DNA of 64,000 nucleotides, taken from contig NZ_CP109485.1 of assembly GCF_035918235.1 (NCBI RefSeq), positions 6,921,001 to 6,985,000 of the forward strand, read 5' to 3'. Source of the DNA: Streptomyces sp. NBC_01445. GTDB taxonomy: Bacteria; Actinomycetota; Actinomycetes; Streptomycetales; Streptomycetaceae. The stretch's first letter is position 1, and the number at the start of each line of letters is the position of its first letter. Both the position numbers and the translations under genes were made by a program. Below are positions 8,724 to 17,022 of the stretch, in pieces. The notes under the pieces were generated by a model. The model had not been told where the DNA came from. It did not search any database and saw only the letters and a program-made list of their open reading frames with translations.

Positions 8724-8955
8724 GTCCAGCTACAGCAGCGACCAGGGCGGCTCGTGCGTGGAGTGCGTGCCGCTCGGGGCTCTCACGTGGGTCAAGTCCT
8801 CGTACAGCGGTGACCAGGGCGGCGACTGCGTGGAGGTCGCCGGAACCTCCTGCGCCGCTGTCGCCGTTCGGGACTCCAAGAACGCGGCGGGCCCGAGCCT
8901 CACGTTCACGCCGGAGGCGTTCCGCCTGTTTGTCGCCGGGTGTGTGAACTCGTAG
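8701..8955 (+). CDS. DUF397 domain protein with internally duplicated motif
   Basis: An 84-aa partner of the preceding XRE/DUF5753 regulator. The usual single DUF397 opening (W-x-KSSYS-x-x-GG-x-CVE) is present twice: WRKSSYSSDQGGSCVEC at residues 6-22 and WVKSSYSGDQGGDCVEV at 30-46. The rest is standard: VAVRDSKNAAGPSLTFTPEAF. In the WhiJ family these small proteins work with the cognate XRE protein, possibly as toxin-antitoxin-like or co-regulator pairs. The duplication looks like an in-frame tandem copy of about 24 residues. Confidence 0.9.
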   Translation: MASIQWRKSSYSSDQGGSCVECVPLGALTWVKSSYSGDQGGDCVEVAGTSCAAVAVRDSKNAAGPSLTFTPEAFRLFVAGCVNS

Positions 8956-8960
8956 GGAAG

Positions 8961-10178
8961 TCAGTTCAGTTCGGACACGCCGCCGCCCTGGAGATGTTGC
9001 GCGCGCAGCGCCACCTCCATGGCGAACCGGCGTTCCGGGTCGGCCAGTTGGGTGTCGAAATGGGCCTCCAGGTTGCGCAGCCGGTAGCGGATGGTCTGGG
9101 CGTGGACGCCGAGGACGTCGCCCACCTGGTCCGCGGTGCCGCGGGTGGTGAGCCAGGCGTGCAGGGTCTCCACGAGGCGGGCGCGGCGCTTGCCGGAGAC
9201 GGGGGCCAGCGGGGCGAGTTCGCGGGCCGCGATCTGCGCGGTCAGGGCCGGGTCGGAGAGCAGCCACATCGTCACCAAGTGGTCCGCGCTGTCGATGACT
9301 TGGGCGTCGGCAACGATGTCATCGTCCACGAGCTGTAACGCTCTGCGTGCCCAGCGCAGTGAGTCCGAGGCCTGCGCGGTCGGTAACGTGAGGCCGATCG
9401 CGAGCGGGGCGGTACCGATGGCGGACTCCAGCATGGCGCGGCGCTCTGCGGTGAGCGGGCCCGGGATGAGCATGTGGGGCTGCGGGATGCCGAGGTCGGC
9501 GAGGACGTCGGGGTCCAGGCCCGCCTGGATGTGGTCGGGAGCGGGAGCCCGCAGCGCGATGAGGGTGACCTCGTCCGGGAGGGGCCAACCGGCCTGCTCG
9601 CACAGCTCGTTGATGGTGGCGTGATGAAGGGGAGTGCCGGCGAGCAGCAGATGCAGCAACCGTCTTCGCACGACCTCGAACGCCGAGCCCGATCTCGCCT
9701 GCACCTCCAGATAGCCCTCCCGTGAGAGCGCTCCCAGCTCGTCGACGTACGCGAAGAGCGCGTCGGCGAAGGCGAGGAGCAGGGCGGGGGAGAGGTCGTA
9801 GCGGCGGCCGATGGTCTTGGTGCGGCGCAGTGCCACGCGGGCGCCGAGCCGGTAGGCGCCCTGCAGGGTCTCCAGGTCGCGACCCTCATAGGCTTCGACT
9901 CGACCGAATTTACGGAGGAGTTCGTCGCGCTGGTCCGAGGTGGCGCCGGGGTCGGCGACACGGTCCACGAAGGCGGAGAGTGCGAGATCCACGCCTTGGC
10001 GGACGGCGGCGGCGTTCGGGCCGCTGAGGAGTTGCGCGTACTCGGGGTAGGCGCGGGTCACCTCGACTCTGATCTCTTTGATGAGACCGGGGAGTTCGGG
10101 CCGCATGATGGCGGCGAACTCCCTGGGCAGCGGGCCCAACGGCTCGTTCACGTCAGGTGGTTGTACGTGCTGGGGCAT
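8961..10178 (-). CDS. PucR/CdaR-family transcriptional regulator
   Basis: A 405-aa protein ending in the PucR-type helix-turn-helix: LVETLHAWLTTRGTADQVGD, then LGVHAQTIRYRLRNLEAHF, about residues 335-395. The N-terminal 160 residues are helical (EIRVEVTRAYPEYAQLL, DLETLQGAYRLGARVALR) and the middle is a GGDEF-like sensor region. PucR regulators bind small metabolites and control nearby catabolic genes. Its position next to the secreted proteins and mce operon makes it a candidate regulator of that locus. Start: ATG at 10178, since the upstream in-frame residues are low-complexity. Confidence 0.85.
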   Translation of the reverse strand: MPQHVQPPDVNEPLGPLPREFAAIMRPELPGLIKEIRVEVTRAYPEYAQLLSGPNAAAVRQGVDLALSAFVDRVADPGATSDQRDELLRKFGRVEAYEGRDLETLQGAYRLGARVALRRTKTIGRRYDLSPALLLAFADALFAYVDELGALSREGYLEVQARSGSAFEVVRRRLLHLLLAGTPLHHATINELCEQAGWPLPDEVTLIALRAPAPDHIQAGLDPDVLADLGIPQPHMLIPGPLTAERRAMLESAIGTAPLAIGLTLPTAQASDSLRWARRALQLVDDDIVADAQVIDSADHLVTMWLLSDPALTAQIAARELAPLAPVSGKRRARLVETLHAWLTTRGTADQVGDVLGVHAQTIRYRLRNLEAHFDTQLADPERRFAMEVALRAQHLQGGGVSELN

Positions 10179-10356
10179 GGCACGGTCCTCGGTGTACGGG
10201 CGCCCGGTGGGGGACGGGTACCGCACGGGCCCATGGTGTGGCCCATGTGGCCCTTGCGGTGGCCGTCAGGTGCATACCTTTGGGAACTCCTGAAGCTAGA
10301 GCAACTTACGTGTGACGTACACCACTTGGCAGAGGGTTGTCCGGAAGCGAACGTTC

Positions 10357-11922
10357 TCAGGAGGTCTTGCCTCCGGGCAGGGGCGGGATGACGGGCGGGC
10401 ACTGGGCACGCGGAGGGCCCGGGATACAGGTCGGGGCCTGGTTCATGATGATGCCGTTGCCGGGGCCGCTGATCCCGGCCGTGAACAGGCGGTCGAGATT
10501 CTCACCGTTCGCTCCGCAGCCGGTGAACGCCGGGATGTCGACCGTTCCTTTGAGCATGCCGCCCGAGAGGACGTTGATGTAACGGCCGGTCGTCGAGGTG
10601 AAGTCGCCGCGCAGCGTAGCCCGGTAGCGCTCCGTGTGGCAGTTGGGGCCGACGTCCAGGGGTGTGCCGTTGATCTTCACGTCGTGGACGCGCAGCGACT
10701 GGAAGAACGTCGCGACGGCGAACGGCATCGCGTTGGGGGAGGTGCCGATGGTGCCGGTGGAGATGGTGATCGGCTCGTTCTTGAAGGAGACCTTGGCGGT
10801 GACGGGTGTGAAGCCGAAGGAGAGGAAGGTCGATTCGGCGTCGGGCAGGTCGAGTTCGCCCAGACTGTCGATCCGGGTGTAGAACGGCCCGGACGTCCTG
10901 AACTGCGTCTGCATGGCCGCGCGAATGTTCATCAGGCCCGGTTCCTTGGCCGGGTCGTTGATGATCATGGAGCTGTTCTGTTTCCGTACGGTGCTCAGGC
11001 CCACCGCGTACGCGCACGCGGGAACGCCCGGGTGGGGCAGCAAGGGGCCGAGCACCGTTCCGGGCAGGGGCTCCGGCAGCTGGCTGAGATCCGCTACTCC
11101 GGTGGGCGGCGGTGGCGGGCAGGTGTCCGCGCCTGTGGTGCCGCTGTCCTGCGGGGTGACGGTGAGGCCCTCGCGTGGCGCGCCGGTGCCGTCGGGGGCG
11201 CCGGCCGAGGGGGTGCCGGTCGGGCCCGTGCCGTCCGGCACGCTGATGTGGGCGAGGCGGGTGCGCGCCGGGTCCTTCTCGGCGGGGGCGCAGTCGAGCG
11301 CAAACGCGGCTTCGGTGCTGGGTACCCCCTTCGTCAACGGGGTCAGTCTCAGGGAGAGTTCGGTGGCGTAGAGGTCGATGTCGCCCGGTTCGCTCACGGT
11401 GACCGTGGGGGCCGGGCCGGTGTGGCCGAGGCGCAGGGTGTCGGTGGGCGGTGGGGTGGAGGCGCTGGCCGTCAGCGCGGACCAGGTGGCGTCGGCCGAC
11501 TCCGCGCCCTGGCGAAGCCGGACGCCGAGTGACGCGTCGCCGGCCAAGCCGTCCGTCCCCTGGGGGAGGAAGGAGGCCAGGCCGGCGAACGGCAGGGCGG
11601 TCTCCACCGTCACGTCACCCGGTCTGATCGGGCGGCCCGGCTCGGCGGACGACGGCAGTTGGGTGCCGATCCGGACGGACGCGCGCAGGGTCGTGCCCGC
11701 GGAGGGCGTGGCGTCCGTGCTGTCGGGCGTCCCCGACGCATTCGAGGACGGGTGGCCGGGGACCGCGCAGTCGTAGGCGATCTCCACGGTCGGCTGACCT
11801 TCGTCCGCCTGCGAGCCAGGACCTGACAGCAGGCCCGCGGCGAGCACCACGGCGGCGACCGGCGCCATCCGCAGTGTGCGCGCGACACGTGACCGTCCGC
11901 CCTGCCGCCCTTGCACTCTCAT
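10357..11922 (-). CDS. Secreted protein, probably DUF6801-like, with C-terminal domain of unknown fold
   Basis: A 521-aa exported protein: Arg-rich n-region, hydrophobic VAAVVLAAGLLSG, and mature start near QADEGQPTVEIAYDCAVPG. The beta-rich segment after that (IGTQLPSSAEPGRPIRPGDV) resembles DUF6801-type modules found in actinobacterial secreted proteins. A Pro/Gly/Thr-rich linker follows (residues about 245-290). A C-terminal part (about 300-510) has paired cysteines and VSFKNEPITISTGTIGTS. No catalytic motif is visible, so a binding or envelope role is more likely than an enzyme. It lies 98 nt downstream of another secreted-protein gene on the same strand and may share its promoter. Confidence 0.65.
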   Translation of the reverse strand: MRVQGRQGGRSRVARTLRMAPVAAVVLAAGLLSGPGSQADEGQPTVEIAYDCAVPGHPSSNASGTPDSTDATPSAGTTLRASVRIGTQLPSSAEPGRPIRPGDVTVETALPFAGLASFLPQGTDGLAGDASLGVRLRQGAESADATWSALTASASTPPPTDTLRLGHTGPAPTVTVSEPGDIDLYATELSLRLTPLTKGVPSTEAAFALDCAPAEKDPARTRLAHISVPDGTGPTGTPSAGAPDGTGAPREGLTVTPQDSGTTGADTCPPPPPTGVADLSQLPEPLPGTVLGPLLPHPGVPACAYAVGLSTVRKQNSSMIINDPAKEPGLMNIRAAMQTQFRTSGPFYTRIDSLGELDLPDAESTFLSFGFTPVTAKVSFKNEPITISTGTIGTSPNAMPFAVATFFQSLRVHDVKINGTPLDVGPNCHTERYRATLRGDFTSTTGRYINVLSGGMLKGTVDIPAFTGCGANGENLDRLFTAGISGPGNGIIMNQAPTCIPGPPRAQCPPVIPPLPGGKTS

Positions 11923-12020
11923 CTGCTGACCTCCGCTGGTGCGTGCCGTTCCCTGGACGCGGCCGGGCCCGCCGCCGGTGACCGACCGGCGGCGGGCTGC
12001 ATGGGGGCGAGCTCAGGGCG

Positions 12021-12692
<672 letters not shown>

Positions 12693-12752
12693 TCAACTCC
12701 GTGCGGACGCAGCCGATATGAGGGAGCGGCTGTCCGTCGCCTAGGAAGGGAC

Positions 12753-12768
12753 GTTACGAGCAAGTAAC
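12753..12768. promoter_or_regulatory. Palindrome GTTAC-N6-GTAAC, copy 1
   Basis: GTTAC (12753-12757), spacer GAGCAA, GTAAC (12764-12768). It lies 136 bp upstream of the leftward secreted-protein start in the 454-bp divergent region 12618-13071. The same 16-bp pattern recurs upstream of the rightward secreted protein (one mismatch) and upstream of the mce operon, so it is probably an operator of one regulator. Confidence 0.55.
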
Positions 12769-12899
12769 CGCGGCCCGCAACGGAGTGGCGTGAGATTCCT
12801 CGCTGGTGAGGGAATTCGCCGCGTTTCTTGTCGGCCGTTGCTCAATCGGGTCGCTGCTTCTTGTCGCCGGATGAGGACTTCGGGCGGCGGGCGCGAAAA

Positions 12900-12916
12900 T
12901 GCTCACTCGGTGAGCA
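12900..12916. promoter_or_regulatory. Perfect inverted repeat TGCTCAC-N3-GTGAGCA
   Basis: Two perfect 7-bp arms separated by TCG in the middle of the intergenic region between the two divergent secreted-protein genes. It is a candidate operator distinct from the GTTAC palindrome. I see no coding sequence in 12618-13071. Confidence 0.4.
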
Positions 12917-12995
12917 GTTCGGTCCGTGTATTGCTCAGCCCGCTACAAACGCGCGAGTAGCTGAATTCCCGTCAACGAGCCCATTGCCGCAGAGG

Positions 12996-13011
12996 GTTTC
13001 CCGTCAGTAAC
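12996..13011. promoter_or_regulatory. Palindrome GTTTC-N6-GTAAC, copy 2 (one mismatch)
   Basis: GTTTC (12996-13000), spacer CCGTCA, GTAAC (13007-13011), 60 bp upstream of the ATG at 13072. It differs by one base from the palindrome found at 12753 and 14122. Its distance suits an operator close to the promoter of the secreted protein. Confidence 0.5.
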
Positions 13012-13071
13012 GTCCGGATAGCCCGACTACTTCTCCCCGCGCACCTTCGACCTTCGCGAAGGGAATTCAGC

Positions 13072-13995
13072 ATGCGTATCCGCAGACCCGCGACGGTGCT
13101 CGCCGTGACAGCTCTGGCCACGCTCGCCGCCGTGGCGCCGTCGTCGGCCGCCACCGAACTGGGCGGCGCCTGGGCCCCGTTCACCCGCTGCCCCGTCGAC
13201 AACCCCGCCATGCTCGCCGCCGACGGCCAGACCGACGTGGCGATCTGTATCGCCTCCAGCTCGGCGAGCGGCTCCATCAAGCTGGGCAACTCCCAGGTCC
13301 CGACGGGCCGCACCGACCTCCAGGCCGGCGTCGTCACGCACCCCGGCGGCACCTCCACCGTCGTCTCGCCCCCGGGCGGCGCGCTCGTCGCGGACCCGGC
13401 CGAACTGCCCGGCGGGCTGCTCGGGTTGATGTGCCCGAGCGACATTCCGCTGGTGAGTGACATCTGCAAGCAGCTGACCGACAACACCCTGAACCGGGTG
13501 ACCGCCACCGTCGAATCGGTGAACACTCCGACCGACTTCCAGCTGCTCAACGGCGTCCAGCAGGGCAAGCCGATCATTACGCTCCCGGTCCGCATCAAGC
13601 TGGACAACCCGTTCCTCGGCGACTCCTGCTACATCGGCTCCGCGTCCGATCCGATCGTGCTGCGCCCGCAGAACGTGACCGCGCCGGCCGTCTCCCAGGG
13701 CCGGTTCGACCCGGACGGCACGGCCAACCCGACGGGTGTTCTTGGGCGCATCAACGCGGACGACGCCGACCAGGGCGACGCGACGTACACCGTCCCCGGT
13801 GCCAACGGCTGCGGCCTGCTCGGCGCCCTCGACTTCGCCGTCAACCTGAAGTCCGGGATTCCTGCCGCCTCCGGCAGGAACAACGTCGTACTGAAGAGCG
13901 CGTCCACGCACGTCGCGGTGTTCGCCGACCCGAAGAGCGTGGCACCCAACGAGGGAGCACTGCTGTCGCAGTACTGGCATGCGGCCGTGAAGTAA
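13072..13995 (+). CDS. Secreted protein of unknown function upstream of mce operon
   Basis: A 307-aa protein with signal peptide RIRRPATVLAVTALATLAAV and probable cleavage near PSSAATELGG. The mature part has several cysteines (TRCPVDN, VAICIAS, GLMCPSD, ISDICKQL-like region, GDSCYIG, GANGCGLL), suggesting a disulphide-bonded extracellular fold. Start ATG at 13072 follows GAAGGGAA. No catalytic motif is visible. With the two secreted proteins on the opposite strand and the mce operon just downstream, a role in capturing a lipid or sterol for uptake is plausible but only inferred. Confidence 0.7.
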   Translation: MRIRRPATVLAVTALATLAAVAPSSAATELGGAWAPFTRCPVDNPAMLAADGQTDVAICIASSSASGSIKLGNSQVPTGRTDLQAGVVTHPGGTSTVVSPPGGALVADPAELPGGLLGLMCPSDIPLVSDICKQLTDNTLNRVTATVESVNTPTDFQLLNGVQQGKPIITLPVRIKLDNPFLGDSCYIGSASDPIVLRPQNVTAPAVSQGRFDPDGTANPTGVLGRINADDADQGDATYTVPGANGCGLLGALDFAVNLKSGIPAASGRNNVVLKSASTHVAVFADPKSVAPNEGALLSQYWHAAVK

Positions 13996-14121
13996 CCCCG
14001 CCCCTGGCCTTTTTCATAACCCACGAACAAAACAGCCGACCCGATTCGTACGGAACTGACCAAAACGATAGGGGTGTTCGAGGTTCCGTGGAAACTTCGC
14101 GAACCGCTATTGCCGGGTCAG

Positions 14122-14137
14122 GTTACTCGGCCGTAAC
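14122..14137. promoter_or_regulatory. Palindrome GTTAC-N6-GTAAC, copy 3, upstream of mce operon
   Basis: GTTAC (14122-14126), spacer TCGGCC, GTAAC (14133-14137), 193 bp upstream of the ATPase gene that opens the mce operon. It is identical in its arms to copy 1 and links the secreted proteins and the importer into one putative regulon. The 333-bp region 13996-14329 contains this site, the longer inverted repeat at 14198 and no gene. Confidence 0.55.
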
Positions 14138-14197
14138 GTCAAATCCGTGTGGCCTCCCCCACAGGTTCTGCTCACTTGGAAACAAGGCTGTGCCGCG

Positions 14198-14220
14198 AAT
14201 TTGTCACCCGCTGACAAATT
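14198..14220. promoter_or_regulatory. Perfect 9-bp inverted repeat AATTTGTCA-N5-TGACAAATT
   Basis: Arms at 14198-14206 and 14212-14220 are perfect complements around CCCGC, 110 bp upstream of the mce ATPase start. AT-rich arms are rare in this GC-rich sequence, so the site stands out. It is too far from the preceding gene and lacks a T-tract, so an operator is more likely than a terminator. Confidence 0.55.
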
Positions 14221-14329
14221 ACTCACCGCGGTGCGGAATCAGCTGTCGTACTGCTTGTCCCGGCGGTATCGGCCGACTTAGCGTGCGCCTCCCGGTGCAC
14301 ATGAGCAACGAGTGCTTGCTGGAGGTGAC

Positions 14330-15343
14330 ATGGGAATCGAAGTGAAGGTCGAGGGCCTGACCAAGTCCTTCGGCAAGCAGAACATCTGGCAGGACGTCAG
14401 CCTCACCCTGCCCGCCGGCGAGATCAGCGTGATGCTCGGGCCGTCCGGTACCGGCAAGACCGTCTTCCTCAAGTCCCTGATCGGGCTGCTCAAGCCCGAG
14501 CGGGGGCGGGTGATGGTCGACGGTGTCGACATGGTGCGCAGTCCCGAGCGGGATGTGATGGAGGCCCGGAAGCTGTTCGGGCTGATGTTCCAGGACGGCG
14601 CCCTGTTCGGGTCGATGAACCTCTTCGACAACATCGCCTTCCCGCTGCGCGAGCACACGAAGAAGAAGGAGTCGGAGATCCGGCGGATCGTCATGGAGCG
14701 CATCGACGCCGTCGGGTTGGTGGGCTCGGAGGGGAAGCTGCCGGGGGAGATCAGCGGCGGTATGCGGAAGCGGGCCGGGCTGGCGCGAGCCCTCGTGCTC
14801 GATCCGCAGATCATCCTCTGTGACGAACCCGACTCCGGGCTCGACCCCGTACGGACCGCCTTCATCTCGCAGTTGCTCATCGACCTGAACACGACGACCG
14901 ACGCGACCATGCTCATCGTCACCCATAACCTCGACATCGCCGCGACCGTGCCCGACAACATGGGGATGCTCTTCCGGCGCAACCTCGTGACGTTCGGGCC
15001 GCGCGAGGTGCTCCTCACCAGTGAGGAACCGGTCGTCGCGCAGTTCCTCACCGCCAGCAAGGCCGGGCCGATCGGGATGTCGGAGGAGAAGGACGCGGCG
15101 GCGCTGGCCGCTGAGGCCGAGCGGAACGGGGGTGTGACCACCGTTTCGCCGCGTGAGATCGTGCCGCAACTTGAGCCGTCTCCCGGACTCGGGGCGCGAG
15201 GTGCTGTCGCGCGGCGCCGGGAGCGGGTGCTCGGGCTGCTCGACTCCTTGCCGGAGTCGGCGCGGGACGCGATCCGGGCCACGTACGGCCACGAAGTGCT
15301 GGAGCCGACTGCCGTGCTGCCCCGGGCCGGGGGTGCCGTATGA
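14330..15343 (+). CDS. MceG/MlaF-type ABC transporter ATPase, first gene of mce operon
   Basis: A 337-aa cytoplasmic ATPase energising an Mce lipid importer. It has Walker A GPSGTGKT (near residue 36), the Mla/Mce-type signature ISGGMRKRAGLARAL, Walker B IILCDEPDSGLD and H-loop IVTHNLD. After about residue 250 there is an extension ending in RERVLGLLDSLPESARDAI, as in actinobacterial MceG-like ATPases. Start ATG at 14330 has GGAGGTGAC directly upstream. In mycobacteria mceG is unlinked to the mce operons; here it is the first gene, overlapping the next by ATGA. Confidence 0.92.
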   Translation: MGIEVKVEGLTKSFGKQNIWQDVSLTLPAGEISVMLGPSGTGKTVFLKSLIGLLKPERGRVMVDGVDMVRSPERDVMEARKLFGLMFQDGALFGSMNLFDNIAFPLREHTKKKESEIRRIVMERIDAVGLVGSEGKLPGEISGGMRKRAGLARALVLDPQIILCDEPDSGLDPVRTAFISQLLIDLNTTTDATMLIVTHNLDIAATVPDNMGMLFRRNLVTFGPREVLLTSEEPVVAQFLTASKAGPIGMSEEKDAAALAAEAERNGGVTTVSPREIVPQLEPSPGLGARGAVARRRERVLGLLDSLPESARDAIRATYGHEVLEPTAVLPRAGGAV

Positions 15344-16206
15344 GCACGGGAACTCGTCTGCCGAAGAAGGCTGAGTCCCGGGTGCGGCCTCGTCGTGGTC
15401 GGGCGCGCAGTTCCCCGCGCGCCAACGGGGCGCAGGCCAATCCGCTGCTCGGGCCGCTCAGACAGACCGGCAAGCTGTTCGCCCTCGGGGTCGAAGTGGC
15501 GCGGGCCGTGTTCCGGCGGCCGTTCCAGTTCCGGGAATTCGTCGAGCAGTTCTGGTTCATCGCCAGTGTCACCATCCTGCCCGCCGCCCTCGTCTCCATC
15601 CCGTTCGGCGCGGTCATCGCCCTCCAAGTCGGGTCACTCACCCAGCAGTTGGGGGCGCAGTCCTTCACGGGCGGGGCCAGCGTGCTGGCCGTCATCCAGC
15701 AGGCCAGCCCGCTCATCGTCGCGCTGCTCATCGCCGGGGCCGGCGGCTCCGCCATCTGCGCCGACCTGGGCTCGCGCAAGATCCGCGAGGAACTGGACGC
15801 CATGACCGTCATGGGCGTCTCGCCGGTGCAGCGGCTCGTCGTGCCGCGCGTGCTCGCCACCATGTCGGTCGCGCTGCTCCTCAACGGCATGGTGTCCGTC
15901 GTCGGCACGCTCGGCGGCTACTTCTTCAACGTGGTCATGCAGCACGGGACCCCGGGTGCGTATCTGCAGAGCTTCAGCGCGCTCGCCCAGCTCCCCGACC
16001 TCTACATCAGCGAGCTGAAAGCCCTCATCTTCGGGTTCATCGCCGGGATCGTCGCCGCCTACCGCGGGCTCAACCCGCGCGGCGGGCCGAAGGGCGTCGG
16101 GGACGCCGTCAACCAGTCCGTCGTCATCACCTTCATCCTGCTCTTCTTCGTGAACACGGTGATGACGGGGATCTACCTCCAGATCGTTCCGCCGAAGGGA
16201 GGCTGA
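15340..16206 (+). CDS. MlaE/YrbE-family ABC permease, YrbEA
   Basis: A 288-aa inner-membrane permease. After a basic cytoplasmic N-terminus come about five to six transmembrane segments. The family core is recognisable: SIPFGAVIALQVGSL, then ALLIAGAGGSAICADLGSRK, IREELDAMTVMGVSPVQRLV and the final YRGLNPRGGPKGVGDAVN. The EELDAMTVMG element is the coupling helix that contacts the ATPase. It forms a heterodimer with the following YrbEB and is coupled to the ATPase gene by an ATGA overlap. Confidence 0.92.
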   Translation: MSTGTRLPKKAESRVRPRRGRARSSPRANGAQANPLLGPLRQTGKLFALGVEVARAVFRRPFQFREFVEQFWFIASVTILPAALVSIPFGAVIALQVGSLTQQLGAQSFTGGASVLAVIQQASPLIVALLIAGAGGSAICADLGSRKIREELDAMTVMGVSPVQRLVVPRVLATMSVALLLNGMVSVVGTLGGYFFNVVMQHGTPGAYLQSFSALAQLPDLYISELKALIFGFIAGIVAAYRGLNPRGGPKGVGDAVNQSVVITFILLFFVNTVMTGIYLQIVPPKGG

Positions 16207-16214
16207 GCCGCCCC

Positions 16215-17021
16215 ATGGCTTCCCCACTGGCATGGCTCGATCGCTCCGGTGATCAACTCATCTTCTATATACGGGCGTTGGCGTGGGCCCCGCGTACCCT
16301 GCGCCGCTACACGAAGGAAGTGCAGCGGCTGCTCGCCGAGGTCGCCTTCGGGTCCGGCGGGCTCGGCGTCATCGGCGGCACCATCGGCGTGATGATCGCG
16401 ATGACCGCCGCCACGGGCACCGTCGTCGGACTCCAGGGCTACGCCGCCCTGGACCAGATCGGTACCGCCGCGTTCACCGGGTTCGTGTCCGCGTACTTCA
16501 ACACCCGCGAAATCGCCCCACTCGTGGCCGGTCTCGCACTGTCGGCGACCGTCGGCGCAGGGTTCACGGCGCAGCTCGGGGCCATGCGGATCAACGAGGA
16601 GGTCGACGCGCTCGAAGGGATGGGCGTGCGGTCCCTGCCGTATCTAGTCACCACCCGCATCATCGCCGGGGTCGTCGCCATCGTGCCGCTCTACGCCGTC
16701 GGGCTGCTCTCCTCCTACTTCGCCTCGCGCCTGGTCACGGTCGTCTTCAACGGCCAGTCGCAGGGCACGTACGACCACTACTTCAATCTCTTCCTCTCGC
16801 CGACGGACGTCCTGCTGTCCGTCCTGAAAGTGCTGATCTTCAGCGTCATGGTCATCGTCGCCCACTGCTACTACGGCTTCCGCGCCAGTGGCGGGCCCGC
16901 CGGTGTCGGCGTCGCCGTGGGACGGTCCGTGCGCAACGCCATCGTCCTGATCTCCGTCACCGACTTCTTCCTGTCGCTCGCCCTGTGGGGCGCGACCACG
17001 ACGGTGAAGGTGGCGGGCTGA
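16215..17021 (+). CDS. MlaE/YrbE-family ABC permease, YrbEB
   Basis: A 268-aa membrane permease, second half of the YrbE pair. MlaE features are GATTTVKV-terminated helices, LALSATVGAGFTAQLGAMRI, NEEVDALEGMGVRSLPYLV (ATPase coupling helix) and YYGFRASGGPAGVGVAVGRS near the C-terminus. It begins 8 nt after YrbEA and ends one base before the first MCE gene. Together the two permeases provide the channel to which the periplasm-side MCE hexamer attaches. Confidence 0.92.
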   Translation: MASPLAWLDRSGDQLIFYIRALAWAPRTLRRYTKEVQRLLAEVAFGSGGLGVIGGTIGVMIAMTAATGTVVGLQGYAALDQIGTAAFTGFVSAYFNTREIAPLVAGLALSATVGAGFTAQLGAMRINEEVDALEGMGVRSLPYLVTTRIIAGVVAIVPLYAVGLLSSYFASRLVTVVFNGQSQGTYDHYFNLFLSPTDVLLSVLKVLIFSVMVIVAHCYYGFRASGGPAGVGVAVGRSVRNAIVLISVTDFFLSLALWGATTTVKVAG

Positions 17022-17022
17022 C

